Positions 1-6,764 are shown, counted from the stretch's first letter. The stretch is 8,344 nucleotides of DNA from Thiotrichaceae bacterium (GCA_015494435.1 WGBH01000221.1:1-8344), one strand, 5' to 3'. Made by a program: numbers and translations. The notes: generated by a model from the sequence alone, not told the origin.

Positions 1-67
1 TACAGGGCTATGGCTTTCCCTGACACGGACTTTCACCATGCTAATTAAACGCCTTCGAGGGCGTACT

Positions 68-91
68 GTTCCCAAATTCCCATTTGGGAAC
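68..91. repeat. Perfect 10-bp inverted repeat
   Basis: GTTCCCAAAT (68-77) and ATTTGGGAAC (82-91) are exact reverse complements separated by the 4-base loop TCCC. It lies in the hairpin-rich region downstream of ccmI. No T-run follows closely on either strand, so it is not a standard intrinsic terminator. Confidence 0.85.
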
Positions 92-100
92 ACACTGCCA

Positions 101-140
101 GAAATTCCATTTCGACCCTGCGTTATGGAAATAGAATTTC
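101..140 (-). repeat. 13-bp near-perfect inverted repeat
   Basis: GAAATTCCATTTC (101-113) pairs with GAAATAGAATTTC (128-140) with one mismatch. The mismatch is C108-A133 on the plus strand but G-U on the minus strand, giving a continuous 13-bp stem in a minus-strand transcript with a 14-base loop. A further CTG/CAG pair (95-97 with 145-147) lies outside an internal loop. Confidence 0.7.
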
Positions 141-200
141 CAGACAGCATTCCCAATCACGATTGGCGAAGGTATTGAGCATATTTCTTATTCTAAATTC

Positions 201-1505
201 TTACTTCTTTAGTACTGAGTCAATCACTAGATCTTGTTTAGTGCCTAGTTTAACGGCTTTCTTTTCAGTGTATAAATCACCGTTGACACCAATGGCATTG
301 CCACTTTTAGAGATGCGTGCACCTATTTTTACTTGAGGAAATGCGGATAGTTTCATCGCTGGCATCATTGCCATGCTGTCGTCTAGGGTAATGGTAATTG
401 GTAGGTCTTTTACTTGAATGCGTTTAGCAGCTAGTGGCATTGGGGGACCTGCCATTGCTTTGGCGTAGATAAAGACGCTATCAGTTGCTTTTGTCTGATT
501 CTTTAGCGCATCGGATAGGCTAATAGTGACAATAATTGTTTTAGGGGCAATGGCATCTTGCGTTGAGTCTGTTGTTTTATGGGTGTCTTTTTGAGCGATA
601 TCATTAGCAATGGCTGGAGTCGTTTGGGCGACTGGGGTAGTAGGTAGGTTTGCTATTTCATCAGGTGAGAGTTTCTTTTTTGATTCAGCAATTAAACGCC
701 GTACTTCAGCAATTTGTTCGGGTTGCTGTTCTAGTAATGGAATAAGGAGATTCCAACGCGCAATGGCTTTCGCGTCTTGTCCTTGTTGAGAGAGTGACAT
801 CCCACCTAACCATAGCCCTGTTACATTATTAGGCTCTAGCTCTAAGGCTTTTTCAATTAATTCAGCGGGACGGCCGGATACATCGCCTTTATTTTTCATT
901 GCTACTGCATCGGCTAAAAAGAGCATATATTTGGCGCTTTTGGGTTCTAGCTTTAGTAATTGTTCATAGGCATAGCTAGCATCACTATAGCGGTTGAGTG
1001 CCATATAGGAGCGTCCTAGCATATACCATCCTTCAGCATTGTCGGGATTGGCTTCTAGTTTTGCACGGAGTCCTGACACCATTGCGTCAATATCAGGTTC
1101 ACCATTGGCTTTTTTAGGTATATTTCTAGCGATTTTGGCTTTGCTTGGATCGGCTGCATCGCTATTGCCGTATTTTGCATACAGAGGAAAAGCAATCGCT
1201 GGAATCATTAGCGCAATAAAAACGGTGCTAATTAGGCTGGGTTTGGCATATTCGGTAGTGGTTGCTTCAGCCGTTGCTACATCGGAATAGAGTGATTGTT
1301 CTAACTCATCACGACGCGCTAGATACTCATCCTGTTGCATTTCCTTATTGCTAAAGGCGGTTTCAAGCTCTGCCAATTGTTCTTTGGCTATTTGAATATT
1401 TTGACTACGACGGGCATCGGTTTCTAGCGCTATTTTTTTAAATAGTGGCGGTAAAATAATAAGCAAAGCTAATATAATAAGTAATATTGCATAAATCCAA
1501 AACAT
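201..1505 (-). CDS. ccmI: CcmI, cytochrome c maturation protein with TPR domain
   Basis: CcmI (CycH) is an inner-membrane protein that binds apocytochrome c and presents it to the CcmF/CcmH haem ligase. The 434-residue product shows the family layout: a first membrane helix at about 2-21, a cytoplasmic loop rich in charged residues with coiled-coil character (about 27-75), a second membrane helix at about 91-110, then a periplasmic TPR region (about 140-260, including AEGWYMLGRSYMAL and a repeat ending LELEPNN). A Thr/Ala/Gln-rich linker (about 288-320) precedes a C-terminal beta-rich domain (about 322-432) containing VFIYAKAMAGPPMPLA, typical of CcmI C termini. The start ATG has AGGAA at 1518-1514 at suitable spacing. 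It is the last gene of the cluster, 116 bp after ccmH. Having it separate from ccmH matches Pseudomonas-type clusters, whereas E. coli carries the two fused. Confidence 0.95.
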   Translation of the reverse strand: MFWIYAILLIILALLIILPPLFKKIALETDARRSQNIQIAKEQLAELETAFSNKEMQQDEYLARRDELEQSLYSDVATAEATTTEYAKPSLISTVFIALMIPAIAFPLYAKYGNSDAADPSKAKIARNIPKKANGEPDIDAMVSGLRAKLEANPDNAEGWYMLGRSYMALNRYSDASYAYEQLLKLEPKSAKYMLFLADAVAMKNKGDVSGRPAELIEKALELEPNNVTGLWLGGMSLSQQGQDAKAIARWNLLIPLLEQQPEQIAEVRRLIAESKKKLSPDEIANLPTTPVAQTTPAIANDIAQKDTHKTTDSTQDAIAPKTIIVTISLSDALKNQTKATDSVFIYAKAMAGPPMPLAAKRIQVKDLPITITLDDSMAMMPAMKLSAFPQVKIGARISKSGNAIGVNGDLYTEKKAVKLGTKQDLVIDSVLKK

Positions 1506-1621
1506 TGATTAAGTTCCTAATTTTGTAGGCTCAACGAAATTTATAGCGAACCTATATTTTCTATCTGCATCGCTAAACGAGCAAGAGCGTGCATGAAGAC
1601 AGGCTGTCAGTATCCTGAAGA
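1506..1621 (-). other. ccmH-ccmI spacer with small palindrome
   Basis: This 116-bp gap interrupts an otherwise tightly packed part of the cluster. It contains the palindrome GACAG-G-CTGTC (1600-1610) and a longer-range TAGCGA/TCGCTA pair (about 1548-1577). An AT-rich TATAAA occurs on the minus strand, but I could not pair it with a good -35 box, so a separate ccmI promoter is possible and not shown. The ccmI Shine-Dalgarno sequence lies at its left end. Confidence 0.4.
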
Positions 1622-2092
1622 TTATTTCAGTAAAGCACGTATTGATTCACGTTGTTTTTTATCCAATTCAATTTCTGCTGTTTTAGGTCGATTGCGTAAA
1701 AATTTGAATAAAAAAAGTAAACTGAGGAATAAAAATAACGGAGGACCGACCCAGAGTAATAATGTTTTCATTTTAAACGGAGGACGATATAAAACAAAGT
1801 CACCGTAACGCTCTACCATATAAGTAATGACATCCTCACGGGAACTGCCTTTGCTAATCATTTCATAGGTTTGACGGCGCAGGTCTTGCGCTAATTTAGC
1901 ATTAGAGTCCCCTATATCTTGATTTTGACAGACTAAACAACGTAATTCTTTAATTAGACCTTTATATAGCGCCTCTTGCTCGGCTGTTTTGAAGGTATAG
2001 GTTTCAATACTCCCTGCATAGAGTGAAAGTGAAAATGACAGCGATAGGGTAATAAAAAAGCTCAGTAATAATAGGTGCATAGAATGTTTCAT
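1622..2092 (-). CDS. ccmH: CcmH, thiol-disulfide subunit of the cytochrome c haem ligase
   Basis: CcmH is a periplasmic, membrane-anchored redox protein that reduces or holds the CXXCH thiols of apocytochrome c before haem attachment, working with CcmG, CcmF and CcmI. The 156-residue product has a hydrophobic N-terminal signal sequence (about 5-26), the hallmark LRCLVCQNQ motif with Cys52 and Cys55, a helical domain including the conserved RYGDFVLYRPP (about 95-105), and a C-terminal membrane anchor at about 110-132. Its length matches stand-alone CcmH/CycL rather than the long E. coli fusion. The start codon overlaps the ccmG stop by one base (TAATG), and AGGAG at 2105-2101 is correctly placed, which supports this start and translational coupling. 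Confidence 0.96.
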   Translation of the reverse strand: MKHSMHLLLLSFFITLSLSFSLSLYAGSIETYTFKTAEQEALYKGLIKELRCLVCQNQDIGDSNAKLAQDLRRQTYEMISKGSSREDVITYMVERYGDFVLYRPPFKMKTLLLWVGPPLFLFLSLLFLFKFLRNRPKTAEIELDKKQRESIRALLK

Positions 2093-2643
2093 TAGGCTGG
2101 CTCCTGACGTAATTTTAAGATCAATGGAACCAGTGTTTCAGTCACTGCTTTTTGATCAATAGGGCCTGTGAATTTATAACGAATAATGCCTTTTTTATCA
2201 ATTACAAAACTTTCAGGGACACCATAGACACCATAATCAATCCCTGTACGTCCTTCAGTATCAATCGCAATCGCAATATAAGGATTACCTAATTGCGCCA
2301 ACCAATTAATAACATCATTACCATAATCTTTGACCCCATAGTCTTTATAATTCAAACCAACGGTCGGGACTTTATAATGACGAATAAAATTAGACAGAAC
2401 AAGATGCTCAGCACGACAGGATTGACACCATGAAGCAAAAACATTCATGATCCAGACTTGACCTTTCATGCTCTTAGCTGAAATCCGTTGATCTTTTTGA
2501 TATAAACGCGGCAGATCAAAAGCAGGCGCAGGCTTACCAATAAAGGGAGAGGGAATATTTCTTGAATTTAAACTTAAACCTCGGTAGAGCAATAAGGCTA
2601 ATAAAATAAAAATAAACAGCGGAATTAAATGGGTTTTTTTCAT
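2092..2643 (-). CDS. ccmG: CcmG/DsbE, membrane-anchored thioredoxin-like reductase
   Basis: CcmG is a periplasmic thioredoxin-fold protein that passes electrons, ultimately from the inner-membrane reductase DsbD/CcdA, to CcmH or apocytochrome. The 183-residue product has an N-terminal membrane anchor (about 5-21), the NVFASWCQSCRAEH active-site segment with Cys73 and Cys76, and the cis-proline loop GVPESF (141-146, Pro143) facing it. The acidic residues near the active site expected for CcmG are in keeping with RAEH. The redox motif is CQSC, whereas E. coli has CPTC and many relatives have Pro at the second place. The start overlaps the ccmF stop by four bases (ATGA), and AAAGG precedes it at about 9 bases. 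RAEH and the position next to ccmH argue against a generic TlpA/ResA protein. Confidence 0.96.
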   Translation of the reverse strand: MKKTHLIPLFIFILLALLLYRGLSLNSRNIPSPFIGKPAPAFDLPRLYQKDQRISAKSMKGQVWIMNVFASWCQSCRAEHLVLSNFIRHYKVPTVGLNYKDYGVKDYGNDVINWLAQLGNPYIAIAIDTEGRTGIDYGVYGVPESFVIDKKGIIRYKFTGPIDQKAVTETLVPLILKLRQEPA

Positions 2644-4598
2644 GCCATTGTGCCTTTTCTTCTTGCTTTCTCTTTAAGAAAAACCTTGCGAGTCCGACGG
2701 TATCGTCCATCAAATGCAGCCAATAAACCACCGAATGCTATTAAGATACCACCTAACCAAATCCAACGTACAAAGGGCTTATGATAAATACGAAAACTCC
2801 ATGCACCTTTACCTAGCGGCTCTCCTAGTGCAATAAATAAATCGCGGAACAAGCCCCCATCAATACCTGCTTCTGTCATCGGCATTGTACCTGGACCATA
2901 ATTTCGTTTTTCAGGGTAAAGGGTAATAAAGGGTTTGCCTTTTTGGCTAATCTCAATCGTAGCGCGAATAGCACTGAAGTTTTTACCTTTTAGGTCTTTT
3001 TCTATTTTAGTGAATTTAAACGAATAACCCGCGACTTCATAGCCACTATTAGCATCCAAGCGCACGTCTTTTTCAGTGCTGTACATAGAAGTTAAGGTAA
3101 TACCTGTAATGACAACCGCCATCCCCACATGCCCAAACATTGCCCCCCATGCAGATAAAGGTTTTTGCCACAATGAACGACCTTGCGCTGCAAACCACAT
3201 CAAAGCAGTTAAGGCAATCCAGCTTGCAAGTAGCAAACCTAAAGAAACGCGCCAACTAAATGCTTTCTCAAAGAACATCGGTCCGAAAATGGCAATAATA
3301 AGGGCAATATTGGCAGGTAGTAATAATTTTTTAAACAGACGCTCAGGGCTGTCTTTTTTCCAACGTAGAAATAAACCCACACCCATCATTAAGAATAAAA
3401 CAGTGCCTAATGGCAATGAGATATTATTAAAGTACGGAGGTCCTACGGAAATCTTTCCTACTCCTAATGCATCAATAATCAATGGATATAATGTGCCAAG
3501 TAAAACAGTCAAGGTTAGGATTGCCAAGGTGATATTATTTACTAGCAAACCGACTTCACGCGAGACTAATTCAAAACGCCCTGTTGATTCCAATTTAGAT
3601 GCTTTTGCAGCATAAAGTGTTAATGAACCACCAATCACAATCAGCAGGAAGACCAAGATAAATAAGCCACGTTCAGGGTCAGCAGCAAAGGAATGTACCG
3701 AGGTCAATACCCCTGAACGTACCAAAAATGTGCCTAATAGACTCAGAGAAAAGGCAAGTATTGCCAATAAGACGGTCCATGATTTAAAAGCTGCACGTTT
3801 TTCAGTCACCGCTAAAGAGTGGACTAATGCCGTTCCTGCAAGCCACGGTAATAGCGATGCGTTTTCAACAGGATCCCAAAACCACCAACCGCCCCAACCT
3901 AATTCATAATACGCCCACCAACTGCCTAACGTAATGCCACCTGTTAAAAAGATCCATGCAATATTCGTCCAAGGTCTTGCCCAACGCGCCCATGCCGCAT
4001 CAAGCTTGCCACCTAACATAGCAGCAATAGCAAAGGAGAAGGCAACCGAAAAGCCAACGTATCCCATATACAGCATCGGTGGATGCACTGCTAAGCCGAA
4101 ATCTTGCAATAAAGGATTAAGGGTACGACCTTCCACGGGAGGAAAAGGTAAACGCTCAAAGGGATTGGAAGTCATGATAAGGAATAATAAAAAGCCAATC
4201 GCCACCATCCCCATCACGCTCATAACACGCGCTAACATCACAGGGGGAATGCTACGACTAAAAATAGAAACCGCAACTCCCCAGCCTGAGAGGATAAAAG
4301 TCCACAGCAATAAAGAGCCTTCATGATTACCCCACACAGAGGAGACTTTGTAAATGGTGGGCATTTGAGTATGGGAGTGATTCGCGACTAATTTCACCGA
4401 AAAATCACTGCTTAAAAAAGCGTAGATTAGACAGGCAAATGAAATACCTAAAAATAAAAATTGCGCTCCCGCCACAGGTCGGGCTAATGCCATCCATTGG
4501 GGCTGATTGAGACGAACACCCATCATTGGGAAAACCGCCTGTATAATGGCAATGGCGAGTCCGATAATTAAGGCAAAATGCCCAATCTCTGGAATCAT
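2640..4598 (-). CDS. ccmF: CcmF, haem lyase core subunit of cytochrome c maturation
   Basis: CcmF is the large multi-spanning inner-membrane subunit that receives haem from holo-CcmE and ligates it to apocytochrome c together with CcmH and CcmI. The 652-residue product has the tryptophan-rich WWD domain of the haem-handling protein family at about 234-251 (GWGGWWFWDPVENASLLPWL). The four functional histidines known from E. coli (His173, 261, 303, 491) each have a counterpart one residue earlier: His172 (in VHPP), His260 (in LVHS), His302 (in SVHSF) and His490 (in FGHVG). The periplasmic C-terminal loop ends in a final membrane helix and a basic tail. The length is typical. It begins immediately after the ccmE stop (no spacer), preceded by a purine-rich GAGGGAG ribosome site inside ccmE, and overlaps ccmG by four bases. 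Confidence 0.98.
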   Translation of the reverse strand: MIPEIGHFALIIGLAIAIIQAVFPMMGVRLNQPQWMALARPVAGAQFLFLGISFACLIYAFLSSDFSVKLVANHSHTQMPTIYKVSSVWGNHEGSLLLWTFILSGWGVAVSIFSRSIPPVMLARVMSVMGMVAIGFLLFLIMTSNPFERLPFPPVEGRTLNPLLQDFGLAVHPPMLYMGYVGFSVAFSFAIAAMLGGKLDAAWARWARPWTNIAWIFLTGGITLGSWWAYYELGWGGWWFWDPVENASLLPWLAGTALVHSLAVTEKRAAFKSWTVLLAILAFSLSLLGTFLVRSGVLTSVHSFAADPERGLFILVFLLIVIGGSLTLYAAKASKLESTGRFELVSREVGLLVNNITLAILTLTVLLGTLYPLIIDALGVGKISVGPPYFNNISLPLGTVLFLMMGVGLFLRWKKDSPERLFKKLLLPANIALIIAIFGPMFFEKAFSWRVSLGLLLASWIALTALMWFAAQGRSLWQKPLSAWGAMFGHVGMAVVITGITLTSMYSTEKDVRLDANSGYEVAGYSFKFTKIEKDLKGKNFSAIRATIEISQKGKPFITLYPEKRNYGPGTMPMTEAGIDGGLFRDLFIALGEPLGKGAWSFRIYHKPFVRWIWLGGILIAFGGLLAAFDGRYRRTRKVFLKEKARRKGTMA

Positions 4599-5057
4599 TT
4601 ATTTCGCTCCCTCTTTTACTTTTGTAATCGGTGTGTGTTCTTTCTTGAGAATATCTTTCACTTCTGCTGGCATATAATTCGCATCGTGTTTTGCTAGCAC
4701 TTCTTCAGCATAAAAAATGCCATCTTCTTTAAGAATACCGCGCGCTACTTGACTTTTTCCTTCTTTGAATAGGTCTGGTAGGATTTTATTGGTGACAATA
4801 GTGACTTCATTTTTATTTCTATCCAATACAATAAAACGCGCTTCTAGCTTGGTATCACTCCGTTTAAGACTGCCTTTTTTAACCAATCCGCCAATACGAA
4901 CCACCTGCCCTATCGGCACTTCACCCACTAATACGGCTTTTGGTGTATAGAGCTTATAAAAATTGCCCTGCATCGCTTTATTAATCAGAAAAGATGCACC
5001 CATTACTGCAACTATTCCTAATAAAACAAAGATCAATCGTTTTTGTCTTGCTTTCAT
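4599..5057 (-). CDS. ccmE: CcmE, periplasmic haem chaperone
   Basis: CcmE binds haem covalently through a histidine after loading by CcmC and delivers it to CcmF. The 152-residue product has a single N-terminal membrane anchor (about 8-26), the OB-fold beta-barrel with the VRIGGLVKKGS segment (about 53-63), and the haem-attachment motif HDANYMP at 124-130. His124 corresponds to E. coli His130 and Tyr128 to Tyr134. The usual Glu two residues after the histidine (HDE) is Ala126 here. A short lysine-rich C-terminal tail follows. The start ATG is preceded by AGG within a small palindrome (5062-5073). The gene lies 133 bp after ccmD, the largest gap in the cluster, and is directly followed by ccmF. 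Confidence 0.97.
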   Translation of the reverse strand: MKARQKRLIFVLLGIVAVMGASFLINKAMQGNFYKLYTPKAVLVGEVPIGQVVRIGGLVKKGSLKRSDTKLEARFIVLDRNKNEVTIVTNKILPDLFKEGKSQVARGILKEDGIFYAEEVLAKHDANYMPAEVKDILKKEHTPITKVKEGAK

Positions 5058-5061
5058 TTAT

Positions 5062-5073
5062 TGATACCTATCA
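5062..5073 (-). promoter_or_regulatory. Palindrome over the ccmE ribosome-binding site
   Basis: TGATA (5062-5066) and TATCA (5069-5073) form a perfect 5-bp inverted repeat with a 2-base centre. On the minus strand the centre is GG, forming the AGG that is the only Shine-Dalgarno-like sequence before the ccmE ATG. Such pairing could modestly mask the ribosome site, but the hairpin loop is too small to be stable, so this may be chance or a protein-binding site. Confidence 0.25.
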
Positions 5074-5092
5074 TTTGACCCCTAACCTTTTG

Positions 5093-5107
5093 TTTCTACG
5101 CTAGAAA
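5093..5107. repeat. 6-bp inverted repeat in ccmD-ccmE gap
   Basis: TTTCTA (5093-5098) and TAGAAA (5102-5107) are exact reverse complements around CGC. It sits between the terminator-like hairpin and the ccmE start. It could be an operator-like site or a small RNA hairpin, and no regulator can be named. Confidence 0.4.
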
Positions 5108-5136
5108 GCCCCTGCATGTATTCGTGGAATAAAAGT

Positions 5137-5171
5137 AAAAACGGTGTGGACGGGTTTACAAAACCCGTCCA
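5137..5171 (-). terminator. Terminator-like hairpin between ccmD and ccmE
   Basis: TGGACGGGTTT (5147-5157) and AAACCCGTCCA (5161-5171) form a perfect 11-bp stem with a 3-base loop. On the minus strand the stem is followed after five bases by TTTTT (5141-5137). This lies 20 bp after the ccmD stop, inside the operon. The gap between stem and T-run makes it a weak or leaky intrinsic terminator at best. It might instead be a dispersed palindromic repeat or an mRNA-stabilising structure setting ccmABCD levels apart from ccmE onward. Confidence 0.5.
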
Positions 5172-5190
5172 GCCCAATTGCTTTCATTTT

Positions 5191-5358
5191 TTATTTTCGC
5201 CTGTTTTTCTGAATACGTTTATTGCGTTGAATACGTTGCAATAACGTTTTTCTTTGTAATTTAAGGCTCATTGGCTCTATCAACATAATGCCTAAAGCCA
5301 ATAATATCACTCCCCCGACATGATAACCGTAACCACCCATATTAAAAAATTCACTCAT
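5191..5358 (-). CDS. ccmD: CcmD, small membrane protein of the CcmABCD haem-release complex
   Basis: CcmD is a small inner-membrane protein that stabilises the CcmC-CcmE interaction and is needed for release of holo-CcmE from the CcmABC complex. The 55-residue product begins MSEFFNMGGYGYHV, matching the family's N-terminal MGGY region, then has one membrane helix (about 14-29) and a strongly basic tail (QRIQRNKRIQKNRRK). I chose the ATG at 5358 over one 15 bases upstream because it forms an ATGA overlap with the ccmC stop and matches family N termini. The aromatic Trp usually found after the MGGY region (YVW) is absent here, replaced by HVGGV. Confidence 0.92.
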   Translation of the reverse strand: MSEFFNMGGYGYHVGGVILLALGIMLIEPMSLKLQRKTLLQRIQRNKRIQKNRRK

Positions 5359-6083
5359 AATTCTGATACCCATTTTGTATTGATTTCACGCTCAAGAATA
5401 ATATTTCGCACTCGCATTAAAATAGTGGCAAAGCTATACATCCAAAAGCCCAGTGCAGTGACTAGCATCCCTAATAAAATATTCGACTCCACTCCTTTAA
5501 AAGAAGATTCTTGATGTAAAGCACCACATTCATTTGGATTGGGGCAATTTACGGAGTAATAAATGACGGGAACAATGGCTAATCCAACCAATGATAATAC
5601 CGCTGAGGCCTTATCCGCACGACGAGAATTATCAATCGCAGAATGCAACGCGATATAGCCAATATAAAGGAATAGTAAGATCAGCGACATGGTTAAACGT
5701 GGATCCCAATCCCACCATGTTCCCCAGCTCACTTTACCCCAAACAGCCCCTGATACTAAGGCAATAAAAGCCATTAACGCCCCTGTCGTTGAGGTGGCTT
5801 TTGCCATCATAAACGAGAGTCGAGTATTAAACACTAATCCTATTAAACCCCAAAAAACCATCATCGCATACAACCACATACTCATCCAGCTAGCGGCAAC
5901 ATGAACAAAAATAATACGATAATATTGTTTTTGATCGCTAAGTACATCAGGGGTTTGAAAAAAACCCCAATACAGTCCAAAACCTGTCAATGTAATGGCT
6001 AAAAACCAAAACAAAGGAATCACTTTACCTGCGAAGGGGTAAAAGTTTATTGGAGCTGCGTATTTAAACCAACTAAAGGACAT
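5355..6083 (-). CDS. ccmC: CcmC, haem transfer protein to CcmE
   Basis: CcmC is an inner-membrane protein of the haem-handling family that holds haem at its periplasmic face and promotes its covalent attachment to CcmE. The 242-residue product has about six membrane helices, the WWD signature WGTWWDWDPRLT (120-131), and two candidate axial haem ligands: His61 in FVHVAASW (E. coli His60) and His190 in ALHQESS (E. coli His184 in TLHQGST). The loop before the second histidine differs: E. coli has EWWNT between SV and LHQ, whereas this protein has a longer NCPNPNECGA with two cysteines (180, 186) and no tryptophans. AGGAA overlaps the ccmB stop at suitable spacing before the ATG. The stop overlaps the ccmD start (ATGA). 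Confidence 0.97.
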   Translation of the reverse strand: MSFSWFKYAAPINFYPFAGKVIPLFWFLAITLTGFGLYWGFFQTPDVLSDQKQYYRIIFVHVAASWMSMWLYAMMVFWGLIGLVFNTRLSFMMAKATSTTGALMAFIALVSGAVWGKVSWGTWWDWDPRLTMSLILLFLYIGYIALHSAIDNSRRADKASAVLSLVGLAIVPVIYYSVNCPNPNECGALHQESSFKGVESNILLGMLVTALGFWMYSFATILMRVRNIILEREINTKWVSEL

Positions 6084-6092
6084 GTAGAGTTC

Positions 6093-6764
6093 CTATTCCA
6101 AAGATATTTTCAAGGCAGACGCGGTTGCCCATGGAGAGAATATTAGCGACAATAGCAAAAATGCGGATAATAACAATATATGGGGTTCAATATTGCCAGA
6201 TTGTAACCTACTTTCAGCAATTGCCCCTGCTCCATACACTAAAACAGGGATATATAACGGTAAGATAAGTAAGGAAATTAAGACACCACCACCCCGCAAA
6301 CCTAAAGTAAGCGCCGCGCCAATTGCACCAACCATGCTTAATATGGGTGTACCCAACAATAGCATTAGCATCATGGTAATCACTGTATCTGATTCTAAGT
6401 GATATAGCACACCAACAACGGGCGCAACCAAAACCAAGGGCAAGCCTGTTAGCAACCAATGTGCCGTCATTTTGGCAAAGACTAAGATAGAAAGCGGTTG
6501 CGGGGCTAATAGCATTTGCTCTAGCGTACCATCGACATAATCATTGGCAAATAAACGTTCTAATGCCAGCATCGAGGCAAGTAAAGCAGCAATCCATGCC
6601 ACACCAGGCGCAATTTCCTGTAGCATTTTTTCATTAAAGCCAACCCCTAAAGGAAATAGACTTACCACAATAATAAAGAAAAACAGAACCGTAAAAACCT
6701 CGCTACGGCGACGCAAGGCGAGTTTTATATCTCGTTTTAGAATCATCCAGAAAATATTAAACAT
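6093..6764 (-). CDS. ccmB: CcmB, membrane subunit of the haem-release ABC complex
   Basis: CcmB is the integral membrane partner of the CcmA ATPase. The complex uses ATP to free holo-CcmE from CcmC/CcmD. With the start at 6764 the product is 223 residues, close to the E. coli length, and begins MFNIFWMILKRDIKLALRRR, aligning with the E. coli N terminus. An upstream in-frame ATG at 6797 would add 11 residues lying within the ccmA coding region and lacks support. About six membrane helices are visible. Conserved family segments include IAPGVAWIAALLASMLALERLF (51-72), DGTLEQMLL (78-86), AHWLLTGLPL (101-110) and LLLGTP (135-140). It overlaps the end of ccmA by eight bases, indicating coupled translation. 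Confidence 0.95.
   Translation of the reverse strand: MFNIFWMILKRDIKLALRRRSEVFTVLFFFIIVVSLFPLGVGFNEKMLQEIAPGVAWIAALLASMLALERLFANDYVDGTLEQMLLAPQPLSILVFAKMTAHWLLTGLPLVLVAPVVGVLYHLESDTVITMMLMLLLGTPILSMVGAIGAALTLGLRGGGVLISLLILPLYIPVLVYGAGAIAESRLQSGNIEPHILLLSAFLLLSLIFSPWATASALKISLE

Larger units (their letters stand above)
1..170 (-). other. Dense inverted-repeat region, possible structured RNA or mobile-element edge
   Basis: This non-coding stretch downstream of ccmI holds six potential hairpins in a row: CAGGG/CCCTG (3-7 with 18-22), CACG/CATG (24-27 with 37-40), ACGCC/GGCGT (49-53 with 60-64), a perfect 10-bp stem (68-77 with 82-91), a 13-bp stem (101-113 with 128-140) and CCAATC/GATTGG (153-158 with 161-166). 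In the second and fifth, the one imperfect pair is C-A on the plus strand but a G-U wobble on the minus strand, so a minus-strand RNA folds better. The minus strand reads CATG-GTGAAAGTC-CGTG, which resembles a stem-loop in domain I of some bacterial group II introns. That resemblance is from memory and weak. No long open frame or canonical U-tract terminator is present. It could instead be a dispersed repeat or an operon-end structure. Confidence 0.45.

Noticed and set aside
1..170. CRISPR array or integron attC site at the hairpin-rich left end
   Set aside because: The repeats are inverted and unlike one another, not direct and evenly spaced, and I see no integrase or clear attC core sites.
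1593..1808. Plus-strand open frame opposite ccmH
   Set aside because: It is antisense to the well-supported ccmH coding region and its protein is a low-complexity Lys/Asn-rich shadow.
3076..3615. 179-codon plus-strand open frame opposite ccmF
   Set aside because: It is antisense to ccmF, which has all family motifs. The translated product has no domain character.
6193..6402. Plus-strand frame opposite ccmB
   Set aside because: It is a shadow of the ccmB coding frame with no independent ribosome site or motifs.
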